Shown: positions 1-11,396, counted from the first letter of the stretch. The stretch: 64,000 nt of DNA from Podospora pseudocomata (GCF_035222375.1 NC_085888.1:2542001-2606000), one strand, 5' to 3'. The notes: a model not told the origin generated them from the sequence alone. Translations and numbers: made by a program.

Positions 1-1
1 C

Positions 2-688
2 CCGTTGTACAACAGAACCGACTTCCCCGACCTCAACACCCTGACCACGGGGGATCAGTTCTCCCTGAATCAAACCGCCGAGTTGAACGATGAGACTTGC
101 GCACGGGAGTATGTCCCCCCGCGGCTGACATTCAAGGCGCACATGGCACCGCTGGATATCAAGTTCAACCGTGAGGGGACGAGGGCTTACGTCTCGTTTC
201 ATGGGAGCTGGAATAGGGATGAGCCGGAGGGGTATAAAGTCGCAGAGGTGGAGTGGGATGCCGGGACGGGCCAGCCAGTTCATAGCGCAAAGAGTTTGAA
301 TGCCGCGAGGGATTTGTTGAATACAGGGGATGTGCACCGGTGCAGGCCGGATGGGATTTGTCTGAGGCCTGTTGGGTTGCAGGTGGATGGTCGAGGGAGG
401 GTGTTTGTTAGCAATGATTATGGAGGGGAGGTTTGGGTTTTGGAGCAGACGGGGGATGTGGAGGAGGAAAGTTGGGAGGAGGTGAATTATGGGGGGGATG
501 GTGGCAATGATGATGGAGAGGGGAATGGTGGTGGGAATGGTGGAACAGGAACAGATGATGAGGAACCGGCTGAGACTTCTAATCCTGCAGTGAAGGGGGC
601 TGGAACAGTAAGGACAGAGGGGTGGGTGGTGATGGGAATGACAATTGTGTTGTCATTTGTGGGGGGGATCTTTGTGATTGTTGCTTAG
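2..688 (+). CDS. Sorbosone/glucose dehydrogenase-like beta-propeller protein, 3' part
   Basis: The reading frame is open from the left edge, so the N-terminal part lies outside the window; 228 C-terminal residues are seen. Motifs typical of the L-sorbosone dehydrogenase (GSDH, PQQ-type six-bladed propeller) family are present: FHGSWNR, then EGYKV, then PVGLQVDGRGRVFVSND. These belong to the last propeller blades. After them comes a Gly/Asp/Asn-rich linker and a hydrophobic C-terminus (about 20 residues, ending GGIFVIVA) with no basic cytosolic tail. That fits a GPI-anchor signal or a tail anchor, so the enzyme would sit at the cell surface with the propeller outside. Fungal members are annotated by homology only, and substrate and cofactor are not shown. 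The family call is firm; anchoring is inference. Confidence 0.8.
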   Translation, partial: PLYNRTDFPDLNTLTTGDQFSLNQTAELNDETCAREYVPPRLTFKAHMAPLDIKFNREGTRAYVSFHGSWNRDEPEGYKVAEVEWDAGTGQPVHSAKSLNAARDLLNTGDVHRCRPDGICLRPVGLQVDGRGRVFVSNDYGGEVWVLEQTGDVEEESWEEVNYGGDGGNDDGEGNGGGNGGTGTDDEEPAETSNPAVKGAGTVRTEGWVVMGMTIVLSFVGGIFVIVA

Positions 689-850
689 AGGGGTGACAAC
701 CCCCCTTCTTCTCTGTTGTTGATGGTTGACATACACGACACGACGTTCCAAGCCTGACTTTTGGTCATCTCAAACGCACTGCCAGTAAATAATAATATTT
801 CTAAACCACGCACCACAACGCCCGCCATAATCATTACATCTCACCCAAAA

Positions 851-1913
851 TTACTCCTCAATGGTCTTGACGCACTCCCACTCGCCCTTAAGGTTCTCCT
901 TCCACAAGGTAACCTTGTTATCCGCCCCGCTGGCCGCAAGAACGTTCCCGCTCAGGGACCAGCTCACGCGCCAGACAGCAGCATCAAAGTTCAGGACCTT
1001 GAAATTCCACTGCCCGGGGCTGGCAGAGTCACTCGTCCAGATCCGCACTGTCCTGTCCTGTGACGCAGAGGCAATATAGCTCTTCTGAAGCACCGTTGGG
1101 CTCCACGCCACATCCCTGACCCAATCGGTATGACCCACCAAGGGCTCCCTCTCTTGCTTATAGCTGTTCGTAGCCGGGTCGTACGCCCAGATCTTGAGCT
1201 GGTTGTCGGAACCGCCAGTTACAAAGCGTCTGTTGCCGGCCGACCCTGGGCCGGGGTTGCTGCTGACGATGCTGCCGGGTGTGGTGGCAGGCGCCCAAGA
1301 AACCGAGTTGACACCCAGACCGTGCGCGTGGAAGCTGCTGTGCTCCCAGCTGTTGTCCTTGAATTCGAGAACGCTGACGTTGCCATCGGAGGAAGCGCAT
1401 GCGAGGAGGCAGCCGGCCTCGTGGGGGGACCAAGACACAATGTTCACGCTGGCCTTGTGGAGGGCAAAGTCGAAGATGCGCTGCCACGAGCCGTTTTGCT
1501 CGCGCCAGATGAGCACCTTGCCGTCGTAGCCCGCGCTCGCGAGGATGTTGCCGTACTTGGGATGCGCCCAGGACACGCACCACACTGCGCCCTCGTGCCT
1601 AACAACCACCTGTCAGCATCGGGAATTGGAAACTGCCCGTGCTCGTGACGGGAAACATACCCCTTGAGTGTCTCGATCAACCGTTGTGACTCGCCCTCAA
1701 TCTCGAAGATCTTGATGGTGCGATCCGACGAGCAGGTCGCTAACCTCCGGCCGTAGTAATCCAGGACTGCATCGTGCTGCCTTGCGTGTCAAATTCCAGA
1801 ATTTAGGGTAATCGGTAGAGCTAATCGAGGAATCGCGGGGTACGTACGATCATGTCATCGTGACCGGCGTTGCTGATAACCTGGGCGCCCGCTGTCTGAA
1901 TAGCTCCGGCCAT
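851..1913 (-). CDS. sec13: SEC13, COPII coat and nuclear pore WD40 protein
   Basis: Three exons on the minus strand, 1913-1848, 1776-1661 and 1598-851, give 309 residues, the usual length for Sec13. The start [20 protein letters not shown] and the segment [19 protein letters not shown] are hallmark Sec13 sequence. Six WD40 repeats follow (for example [34 protein letters not shown]). Sec13 forms an open six-bladed propeller completed by a blade from Sec31 in the COPII outer coat, or from Nup145C in the pore Y-complex; it is also in the SEA/GATOR complex. Introns have GTACGT, GTATGT donors and CAG, TAG acceptors. Exon 2 ends two bases into a Gly codon that is completed by exon 3, and the protein reads smoothly across both junctions. 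The gene is transcribed away from pex20, sharing an 879-bp upstream region. Confidence 0.95.
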
Positions 1914-2792
1914 GGTTAGCATGTGTCCACTGGGTTGGGGTCTCTCCCTTGGCTGGCGATGCGAACAGCAGAGGGGCGGTGGGCGGAGGAGAGGGCGGGC
2001 GAACCATTTTGTAGGTTTATTATTGTTTGTCGGGGTATTTTATTGTTCTCCCAATCAGATATTGTTTAAAGGAGAGGAATGCGGAAGGTGTTGTGGTTGT
2101 TTTGGGGTCGCAGATGGGATCGAGAGGACAGGTCGGTCGCTGGAGGCCCAGGAGCTGGTGCCCTGCGTATAGCGTAATGCTCGAACCTACCCCTACCCCT
2201 GTGTCCCACTGTCCAGCTGGCAAAGAAAATCAAGGTGAGCTCGGTATGGCCTTGTTGACCTTGACTCAGCGTTGGTCTCACCGCAGCCTTGCCCCACCCG
2301 AAATACCCCACATACATCCCGGCCCGGGAATTCGCCCTCCACTCCCCGCATGCGTTCACAAGCTGACTGAGCCGCCGACCTTTCTCTTCGAAGAGTTCGC
2401 AACACCACGAAACACCGACTTTGGAAGGACCAAAACACTCTTCTCATCCTCCCAGAGCCTCAGGGGAGTCTCGTGACCAAGTGGGTCCCTTTCAATGGCG
2501 GTTTGGTCAACCACAACAATAGAATAATGCCTTATTTTTCTTTTTCCTATTCATCCCAGCATCAATAGTAATAACCGCCTCTCAGAGAGGTTCCCTTTTT
2601 GCCTAAGACATCCAGGGACCTCGGCTTCTTTTTGTAACTTGCGAATATCCTCACCACTGCTTTTCGCCACCCGGGTTCCCATATCACATCGCCAATTCTC
2701 CTGCTCTCTCTCTCCAAGCCAGTCGCTCTTCTCCAGAACAAATCCGAGTTCCGGACCGTTCAACTCAGCGACTATTCCCTCTAGTCGTCAGG
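1914..2792. promoter_or_regulatory. Divergent intergenic region between sec13 and pex20
   Basis: About 880 bp lie between the two start codons. It holds pyrimidine-rich tracts close to the pex20 start (about 2690-2790, CT-rich) but no clear TATA box. The short open frames here have no family features and I read them as chance. Confidence 0.5.
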
Positions 2793-4008
2793 ATGGCTGA
2801 CTCCATGTGCGGCCCATCCAACGGGGCTAAGAACCTGCTCGCGCATACCGACCGCGATCGCACCCTGCACCAAGATCGGCTCGTGAATGCTCCTCTGGCT
2901 GGTCCCGGAGCTGTGAGTGTCTCCATCAACGGCTATCGACATTTTACTAACCATTCGACAGTCATTCCGGTCGCAGAATGCCGGTCCGAGCAACGCTGCC
3001 CAGAGAGCCTTTGAGGGTTTCCAGCAGGGTGGTCCGGTCAACGCTGGCTTTGAGAACGGCCCTCTGCTCCCTGATATGAACCCGGCTGCCCTTCATCGCC
3101 CTCCTATGGCCATGTCTCCTGCTCCGATGGCTGCTCGTCTGGCCGCAGAGCATCATGCAGCTGTGCGCCTCGAGTCGCCCGCCACCGGTGGAGTCGGGAA
3201 CCAAGCCTGGATCAACGAGTTTGCCAACATGAAGATTTCGAACGGCAGTTCGGTCCAAGCTGGTCAAACCCCAGGCATGGCGATGAGCCACCCTGGTGTG
3301 CCTGTTGTTCAGCAGCCTATGATGCTCCCCACCACAGGTGTCAACAGTTTCGCCCCTTACCAAACTGGCATGGCCTTTCAGAGCTACCTACCTGCTCTCT
3401 CCGCCCCCATGACCCACAGCCAACTCCCAGGTCAAGAAGCCACCGCCGCCGCCGCTGTACAAGTCGAAAGCGCCGAGGTCAAGGACGCCTTTGCCGATCT
3501 ATTCGACCAGTACGAGCAGCAAGCCGACCAGCTGACCGACTACCAGCGTCAGGAGCAGGAATTCGAGCAGGAGCAAGCCAAGTGGATGGCCGAGCATGGA
3601 CCCAAAGCCCTTCCGCCTACCGATGCCGAGATGGCGGCGATCAACTCGGAGATGGAGCGGATTGCCGACGAGCAGGAGGAACACGCCCGTCGGAGAGAGA
3701 ATGCGGACCTGGCTCGGGCGGCCGAGGACATCCTGAGGGCTGTTAGTGGCAACAGCTCGGACAAGTTCAAGCACTCGAATTTCTTGGAGTTGATGAGACG
3801 GATTGCGGCGAGTGAGATTGTGGTGAATGAGGAGAATTTCATCGATGCGGATACGGGGGAGAAGATTGAGACGGGAGATTTGGTTGCTGAGGGGCCGGTG
3901 AATGGCGGTGGCAGCAGCGGTGACGGCAATCCTGTGAAGGGGGAGAGTGGTGCGGTGGGTGGTGGTGGTGATGCGCCGCCGCCGCCGACTGCTCCGGCGA
4001 GCGCCTGA
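2793..4008 (+). CDS. pex20: Peroxin 20, PTS2 import co-receptor
   Basis: Two exons, 2793-2912 and 2962-4008, joined over a 49-bp intron (GTGAGT, branch CTAAC, CAG), give 388 residues. The N-terminus MADSMCGPSNGAKNLL has the conserved cysteine (residue 6) and CGPSN motif of Pex20/Pex5. The cysteine is the site of recycling ubiquitination in this family. A WxxxF-type Pex14/Pex13-binding motif (WINEF, W123) lies in the middle. The stretch around residues 305-335, with SSDKFKHSNFLELM and the NFID end, matches the Pex7-binding domain of Pex20 and Pex5L. A Gln/Glu-rich coiled-coil region precedes it. Together with Pex7 it carries PTS2 cargo such as thiolase to the peroxisome. The C-terminal 50 residues are Gly/Pro-rich and disordered. 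Confidence 0.93.
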
Positions 4009-4978
4009 TTTCCTTTTTATTTTCGACAACAACTTTGATGATCTACTGACAACATACAACAACGTCCTGTCGACATGACCCCATGACCAACCACCACCAC
4101 GACAACCCACGACCTTTTGACGACAATAGTTCTTACAGCAGTGTTATTTTACGTTTTTGCCTATGGTTTTTTTGTTGTTGTTTTTTTCACCTCTAGGCGA
4201 GTTCATGCTTTTGGCTTCTTTTTCTTTTTTTCTTTTTTCATAGTTTGTTTCCTGATATTTTTTTTTTCGTTCTTCAAATCAAACATTTGAACTTTTTTCT
4301 TCCTGTTTATTGTATTCGTTACGATGGGGAGATGAGAGGATGAGCATGTGTTGTTGATGACGATGGGGAATCATGATGATGATGATGAGCAACCAAGCAA
4401 GCATCATTACAGAAGAGCATTAGCATCGTATTGTACTAGATATTGCATTTGAGGTGGCGGCGGCGGTGGTGGTGTGGTTTGATAAGTGTATGCATTAGCA
4501 TGGGGAGCATTGTTATGGTCGTGGGTGTGGTGGTGGTTTTGGGGTCATGGTGGTTTGGTTGTTGCTGATGGTGGTAGGATAAATGTTGTTGTTGTTGTTG
4601 TCGACTCTCTTGGCTCCTGGGTTTCTTTCTCTCTCTCGCGCGCGCGCGCATTGTGTTGTAGACGAAATGGCATGGGGGGTGCATGGATTTTGGCGTTTTG
4701 TTCTCAAGAGGGGAAGAAATGAGGGTGGATTGTGAACCTGGACTACATACAGGATAAAAGGATAGATGATAGGCTTCATGGCCGACTGAATATCGCACTT
4801 CTCGAAACCTTTTCGAACTCCCATGTGCCGTGAAAACAATGACAGAGAATGGGATTCACCACTGCTCTTTTGTTTGAGGCCCCACCTGCAGCCCAACATC
4901 TCTGTGGTGGAGACCCTCTCCCCTTTCCATCAACACTTGCTCTTGTCTCACCTCACCACCACTCACTACCTACCAAAA
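4009..4978. other. Gene-free spacer after pex20
   Basis: Poly-T-rich 3' region with TTTTT tracts (4140-4300), a GATGAT microsatellite near 4370-4390, GGT/GTT-rich low-complexity sequence (4450-4610) and a short (CG)n run at 4637-4649. Open frames in this stretch on both strands are low-complexity artefacts. Confidence 0.5.
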
Positions 4979-6208
4979 ATGGAATCTCTATCAGGTCAAA
5001 CACTCCTCCTCCCTCCCACAACCCACTTCCTCCGCACCTGGAAATCATCATCACCTCCCCAATTCCCTCCTCCCGCCCCTCAACCCTTGCACAACCGCCT
5101 GACAGAGGAAGTCATAAACCCCATCCTTTCCTCCCTCATCCCCCAGCCAAAAGCGCTGCAAAAGGCTATCGAGTATGACACCGCTTTGTTGGTCTGTGGG
5201 CTGTACCCTTCTCTTGCGGCCGGATCCGAAGATTTTGAAAAGCTGAAAACTGTGGCCGTGTGGGTGGTGTGGATTGTGCTTTGGGATGATGCTATTGATT
5301 CTGACTCTTCTGGGGGTATAAACGCGAGGGAGTATGTGGAAGTGTCGAAGCGGTATGTGAGGTGGTGTTTACTTCGCGAGGGGGAGGAGGAACCGGAAGC
5401 GCCGACGAAGGTTTGTGAGTTGATGAAGAGTGCTGGGGGGAGGTTGAGGGGGGTGAATGGGTGGGGGGAGGGGGATGTGAGGAGGCTGTGGGGGGTGTTG
5501 GAGTGTTATATGGATGGTTGTTTGGTGGAGTATCGTGTTAGGATGTCGGGAACAACGGTTGCCGAGTTGAGGTTGTTGGGGGATGAAGTAGGGGAGCAGG
5601 AGTTTTGGGCTTGGAGGACGGGGACGAGTGGGGTGGGGGCTTTTTGTTTGATGGGGCGGGTGATGAATGGGGGTGAGGGGTTATCGGGGGAGGTTTGGGG
5701 GTGGGAGGAGGTTAGGGGGATGGAGATGATGGTTATCAAGTCTTTTGTTGTGTGAGTTTTGAGATGTGGGATGGATCAAGAGTGGGAAGGCTAATGATTG
5801 GGGCTAGGGTGAATGAGCTGTTTTCGTTGAAGAAGGAATTGGTGAGTGGAGAGGGTGCTTGGATGGGTCGAGAAAAGGTTGCTGATATGAGATGTTGAGC
5901 AGAAAGATGGTGCGGCTATGAATTTGGTATCGATAGCTATGCACGACCGGAACCGTGATCTTGCGGGTGCTGTGGGGGGGATTTTGGGAGACTATGAGCA
6001 TTGGGGCTGTGAGTTTCGGAATCTCGCTACTCGTTTCCGAGCAAGAGCGAAAGAAGAGTATGGAGGTGAGGTTATGGAGATGGTCGAGAAGACCATCGAG
6101 GCCTACGAGGCGGTTGTGACGGCTATACTGGAATTTTCGGTCCAGAGCCCAAGGTACGGCATAAAACAGTACCAGAGGGAAGATGGGTATTTTGAGATAC
6201 CTCTATAG
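4979..6208 (+). CDS. Class I terpene synthase (sesquiterpene-cyclase type)
   Basis: Three exons, 4979-5751, 5808-5841 and 5903-6208, give 370 residues, the normal size of a single-domain fungal terpene cyclase. All catalytic signatures are present. The aspartate-rich motif is D103-D104-A-I-D107 (in WDDAID). The pyrophosphate-sensing Arg is R213 in AWRTGTSG, 47 residues before the NSE triad. The NSE Mg-binding triad is N260, S264, E268 (NELFSLKKE). A C-terminal Arg-Tyr pair is R353-Y354. The NSE motif sits in the 34-nt middle exon, so splicing of two short introns (GTGAGT donors, 56 and 61 bp) is needed for activity. Known relatives cyclise farnesyl diphosphate, sometimes geranylgeranyl diphosphate; the product cannot be read from sequence. 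No P450 or other tailoring gene is adjacent, apart from a DOPA-dioxygenase-like gene 468 bp downstream. Confidence 0.92.
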
Positions 6209-6592
6209 GTAGTGAAGTGTAGAACAAGTGTCTCGGCCCGGCATCTTGGCGGTCCCAACCCGGCGGGGCGGATCGGTTCCGCTTGCTCCCGCTCCGCAAC
6301 GGAGGACCGGTCCGACCATCGGGGACTTTTCTGTGAGATATCAAAACAGCTACGCAGAGCAAAACAAACCATCAGGCTTTTGCAACAGAAACAAAATCAG
6401 GTCCCAACGCATATCTCGCCAGAATTTGCATCCTTGACATCAAATAACTGTCCTTCTCCACGCTGTTGCACAACATCTGGACGGATTGCGTCATGGCAGA
6501 CTTTCATTATTCGCTAGGATCCCACGGGGAAGGGCTCCACAATTGTTCACGCATTACCCTCACTCAGCTTCATCGTCGACTTACAAATCCAG

Positions 6593-6598
6593 TATAAA
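6593..6598 (+). promoter_or_regulatory. TATA box of the DOPA-dioxygenase-like gene
   Basis: TATAAA stands 84 bp before the start codon at 6677, the same spacing seen at several other genes of this window. Confidence 0.5.
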
Positions 6599-6676
6599 AC
6601 CGCCTTCTGCCGACCTTCTAGAATATCGATCGTATTCTCTACACTCAATTGCAAATGTCAGACATCAGAACAGAAA

Positions 6677-7312
6677 ATGGCAGACGCACTCGAATGGAAC
6701 TACACATCACCCTTGGCGGGGTATGAGAAAGCCCCTCCTCTTCCCGATGAGCGCACCGATGACGGCAAGAGCTATGTCAACAACCAGACGGGTGTGAAGA
6801 GCGTGGCATACGAAAGGTTCATTGAGCCGTTGGATAACGGTCGACGGGGTGGTTTGTAAGTTCTCTTTCTGTTCCCTCACCATGACCCACCTCATCGCTC
6901 ACTATCCCCCAGCGACATTCATGTCTATTACTTCCAAAACAACCCTGAACAAACCCAATATGCGAGAGAGCTCTGGCAGAGAATCCGGCATGAATTCCCA
7001 GAACTACGTATCTATACCTTCTGGGACCGCCCTGTGGGACCGCATCCGGTCGCTATGTTTGAGGTGAACTTGTTCACTCCTGCACAGTTTGGAGCCTTCA
7101 TTCCGTGGCTAGCGATTTGGAGAGGGCCTCTGTCCGTGTTGGTGCACCCCAACACTACTCACGAGGATGACGTACCACATGAGTTGGAGAGGGAGCTGAA
7201 GAATCATACCGAGAGGGCGATTTGGCTGGGGGAGAGGATTCCGCTTGACGTGGGAAGGTTCAAGAGTTTGGTAGCGGCATTCAAGAGAGCAGAAAGTAAT
7301 AAGGGGGAGTAA
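6677..7312 (+). CDS. DOPA 4,5-dioxygenase-like protein
   Basis: Exons 6677-6855 and 6913-7312 (intron GTAAGT...CAG, 57 bp) give 192 residues. The family signature FDIHVYY straddles the splice junction (F60), followed by VGPHPVAMFEV and LVHPNT. H63, H104 and H138 are candidate metal ligands or active-site residues. The family includes extradiol DOPA dioxygenase of Amanita betalain synthesis, but most ascomycete members have no known substrate. The N-terminal 59 residues with EWNYTSPLAGYE are typical of the ascomycete subgroup. It stands just downstream of the terpene synthase on the same strand; a shared pathway is possible but not shown. Function beyond the family fold is inference. Confidence 0.85.
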
Positions 7313-8304
7313 GCGGTGTTGTAAGGAGCGAGGTTGGATATTTTGACGAACTGAACGACTGTTGGTTATGTTATGATGATCTTGGGTTAGGTTTTAGCGA
7401 ATGGGACAAAAATAACCATGGCTTGCAGGTGGAGGGCTTGCAGATACGGTGCTCCTGCCATTTCTCTAAGCGCGGGTATTGCCGACTGTGCTCTTGCAGA
7501 AATCCGATCTCTTCAGCTGCTGAAGAGTTCCCATTTGCTCGATGTTGCACCAGCTTTGGCTTCTCAAAGATTCCTTCTGTCGGCGTCAATTTCCCCCGCA
7601 GCTGACAGGCAAAGATCGACACGCTCATGCACGGGGAAACTGGGGTCTTTTGGGCATCTCAACTCACACAGCAGCAGCCTTCCCAACAGCTCAGTGGAAA
7701 CCTCATTTCGAACAGAATAATCACCAAGACCAGATGTCATGATGCCTTCTCTTGGAACACAGACTATTTTCATCCGCAATCGAAAAGTTAAGCCCAAAGC
7801 TCAAGCCACACATTTTCCCATGTCTTATCGCTTCCCGCCCGATCCCCCATTGGGCTGCCGCCTTTTCGACCTCGTCTCCCATTGGTGGCTTCGTTCAAAA
7901 GCATGAGCTTGAAGTTCGGTTTGGGCTTTTCAGCTTGCAGGGGTCTCAACACCAAACCGCCCCCTCTCCGCGGTTCACGGTACCTGCGTTGTCTGCAGTG
8001 CGAAGCCAGTCCAGTCCTTTTGAGAAAAGATGGGGAGCAGCCTGGTCCCCACGCGGCCCCTTCCTGTAGCATTTGCTCGCTTCCCTCGTGAACATGGATG
8101 GGGCAAAAGTTCTCTAATCTGGACGGTCTCCTTTTCTCTGTTTCTTTCTACCTGACCAACCGTGGTACCCATTCGGCTGTTCACACATAGCAGAAGTCAC
8201 ATCTGCATGTGAGGGGATTTGGTGGCACTCTGTTGGGAGAGCATTAGCGACTCCAGCTTCCATCTTTTTGAGTATACTGTCTTATCTTGTTGTCGACTAT
8301 CAAG
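7313..8304. other. Spacer without a supported gene
   Basis: About 1 kb of mixed-composition sequence. Open frames on both strands lack start context, codon bias and recognisable motifs. Presumed 3' flank of the dioxygenase-like gene and promoter of the CFEM-like gene; a CT-rich stretch lies near 8120-8160. Confidence 0.4.
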
Positions 8305-10792
8305 ATGGGCCGCCGATATCCCCCGGCCTCGATGCTGCTCGCCCTTTTGCTCTCTCAGACAATCACGCTCGTGGTGTCTCAGTCGGTTGTCTACGTGACA
8401 GACTTGACCATCTTCAACTCTCTTGTACGCGCATCTTATCTCAGCTCCCAATGAATAGGGACCATATCTGATTAACTGCGACTCACGACAGGCACCATGC
8501 GCATCATGGGCTGTGAGCTACAACGTCCAGGGTCTAACGCGAAACGCCTGCCCCCAAGCCGTGACAGAGCTTCAATCGTGTGTTTGCAGCAAGAACAACA
8601 ACTTCGCCTCTATAGCGTCGGATATATCCTCTAGTGTCAGGTTAACATGCGGATCAACAGCGACCGAGGACCAGTCCTCTGCGGCGACTGTCCTGAGTGC
8701 CTACTGCAACCAGGCAACACCTGTTTCGTTCCCTTCTCCAACTGCCGTGTCTGTGGCAATCACTGATATCGCTGAGATGGATCTTTTGGCCCCATGCGCA
8801 AGGACGGCCTTAAGCTATGCTGTTCGGTAAGTCTCATCGCACGTTCAACTTTCCTCGTGCTGCTTGAGGACGCTTTGCTGATATCGTTGTGAACAGAGAC
8901 CTGGTAGGCCAAATGCACAGTCTTTCTAACGCAGTTGGATACTAAAGATAACCGGTGAATAGAGAGGGAAATGCCCAACAGATAACGCAGGCTATGCGAG
9001 TTGCGCGTGCTTCAAGAACCAGAACTCACTCTTGGTGAGCCAGGAAATCAACACCTCAGTCAGGCGAGCGTGCTCCTCCAACGCGGCCGATGTGTCGTCT
9101 GCCCAGGCCATGTTTGCTGGCTACTGCGGCCTGAACAACGGAACCTCGAACTTCCCCAAGCCGACAGACCCGCCTGGTGCTATGACATATTATGTCACCG
9201 ACTTGCCGCAATTCCAGACGCTCGCCCCCTGTGCCGCCTCAGGACTAAGCTATGCTCTCCAAGGGGTAGGTAGATCGGATGGGACGAGACAGAACAGGTG
9301 CTGACCATGGCTGGTAGCAAACGCGAGGGCTGTGTCCTGCTGGCCCCAAAGCATTGGCTTCGTGCGCTTGCTTAAAGGAGGGGATGACACTGGAGCTCTC
9401 AAGGGAGATTACTTCAAGCGTGAAGGCATATTGCAGGTCGACAGCAACGGAGGATGTTAGCTCTGCTATCTCGGTAGGTTTTCAAAGTCCTTATAGGCGA
9501 CAAGCCCGCTAACATATTTGTAGGTTTACAACTACTATTGCAGTGCTGCCGAGAACAAAGTGACGGCCGCCGGGGTCACGAATTCGGTTGACCAAACATA
9601 TGCAACTGGGGTTTCTGGCGGCGTCCCCAGAGCAACAGGTGGCCCGGGTAGCTCAGGAGGCGGGAGTAGTGGTGGCGATTCAAACACAGATAACAACTCC
9701 TCCAGGACTAATCTTGGCATGATCATCGGCATTGCGGCAGGTGCCATCGGAGGCATAGTTCTCCTGGGTGCTCTGATCTGGCGTCTCTGCAAGTCCTCCC
9801 GGAACCGTCGAGAACAAGAGCGTTTGGCCGCGCTGGCTGCTCCACCACCCCAACCGTCGGTCGAACCCAAGCTTGCTCCCCCAACATACCGGCCTTTTGC
9901 GAGTCCCATTGCCGCCGTCAACAAGCCAACATTTGCGTCTGACGTCGTTGCTGCTCCTCCGCCAGTGGACTCACCAGCTCCGAGCTCGATACTGCGAGTA
10001 AATTCACCTGGAAGAACAGACAACGTATCACCAATCTCGACCACAGGGCCATACTCACCCCCGCAGAACCAATCTGCGGTCCACAGCGCGCTCTTCCCGC
10101 CAACGCCAGGCACCTCAGAACTTCACGCTCAAACACCGAGCCCGTACAATTCAACTTCACCACCAAACGCACCCGAACTCCACGGCCAAGCAGCTGCTTC
10201 CTCTCTCTACCCACCCATGCCGGGCACATCCGAGCTTCAATCGCAGAACACTCAACCAGTTCTCGCTCCGCCAAACCCATATCACTCCCCAGCACAGCCA
10301 AGAGCCCCAGAACTGTACGGCCAGGGAGCCCCCCAAGCCAACAGACCAGAACTCCAAGGGCAAGGAGCCATGGTGCCGCCTCCACCACATGCTCCGGAAC
10401 TGTATGGTCAAGGAGCACCGATGGCCAATAGACCTGAGCTTGCAGGCCAAGGGGCGATGTACCCGGGGCAACCTCACTCACAGAACATGTCGGAGCTTCA
10501 GGGGCAGGGGTCACATTTGCATAATGTGAATATGAACAGGCCGGAGCTCCAGGGTCAGGGGATGATGTATGCTCCTCCTGCGGCGCCGGGGACGCAGGAG
10601 CTGCATGGGCAGGGGGGACAATATGGGCAGCCTCAAGGGCAGCAAGGAGGAGGGTTCCAGCCGTATCAGACTGGGTACGTGCCGCCACAGTCACAGCAAC
10701 CGCCGGCGCCGACTGGGCAGGCGTCGTGGCAGGCGGGCCCTGTGCCGGGGACGTATGAGATGGATGGGGAGGCTTATCATCGGGGGAGGTGA
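8305..10792 (+). CDS. Surface protein with three CFEM-like repeats, one membrane span and PELxGQG-repeat tail
   Basis: Proposed exons are 8305-8424, 8492-8826, 8897-8903 (7-nt microexon), 8963-9265, 9318-9473 and 9524-10792, giving 729 residues. A signal peptide (MLLALLLSQTITLVVSQ) is followed by three tandem units. Each has an APC motif, then SYxxQ, CP, CxC, and two further cysteines about 20 and 20-25 residues apart. This is CFEM-like, but with six rather than eight cysteines per unit. A Gly/Ser/Asn linker leads to one membrane helix (MIIGIAAGAIGGIVLLGALIW) followed by RLCKSSRNRR, so the long Pro-rich C-terminus is cytosolic. That tail repeats [A/R]PELxGQG about nine times. The architecture suggests a cell-wall or plasma-membrane sensor or adhesin. 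Repeats and topology are clear; function is unknown. Confidence 0.8.
8897..8903 (+). other. Predicted 7-nt microexon of the CFEM-like gene
   Basis: The seven bases AGACCTG lie between an intron at 8827-8896 (GTAAGT...CTGAT...CAG) and one at 8904-8962 (GTAGGC...CTAAC...TAG). Including it keeps the frame and gives six residues between SYAV and CP in repeat 2, against seven in repeats 1 and 3. The alternative, one 138-bp intron ending at 8964, also keeps the frame but leaves only three residues. Confidence 0.5.
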
Positions 10793-11396
10793 TCTGGGCT
10801 ACCAGGTATAAGTTATTATGCGAGGAAGGCGAGGTTAGACTTTGACTATTTCAATGTGTGATATTTAGCAAACTGGGTTGATAAGTTGAATTCCATTCTA
10901 TAATGAATATTGGGATGGTTCACTGTGGTTGTTGGATTTTAAAGTGAGTGCTGCTGAGAAACCATTCAAAGACGGCCTACTTTTATCGAGCTCTTGGCGC
11001 TGTTTTTGAACAAAGAATTGGCGAGGCTGGCTGTGGTCGAGGGGGCGATGCACAGACCACTCATACCAAGCGCTGTGCTGTCACACACTCCACTAGGTCC
11101 CCACTTTAAAGCGCGACTGGTTCCTGGCAGCAGCAGCCTTCCTCCGAAAACAGTCGAAAAAGAAGTCACCAACCACAACCCGCGACCTTTCCATTTGCAT
11201 ATCCGGGGAATCTGAATCAACAACACCCATCTCGTTTACGGAGTACTTCATCTCCCGCCGGCGACCTTCATCGACTACGACTCGCCGCCTTGATTGGCCC
11301 CTCTTTCTCGACCGGTCTTAACCACGGGCGGATTTAAACCAACAAAGCTCCTTCTATGCGCTGAGAACCAGGGCAAACACGCGAGCAGGAAACACC
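10793..11396. other. Spacer before the MLP1/TPR gene
   Basis: About 600 bp of 3' flank and promoter. I see no gene, TATA box or repeat worth naming; the last 200 bp are C-rich as expected for a fungal 5' leader. Confidence 0.4.
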
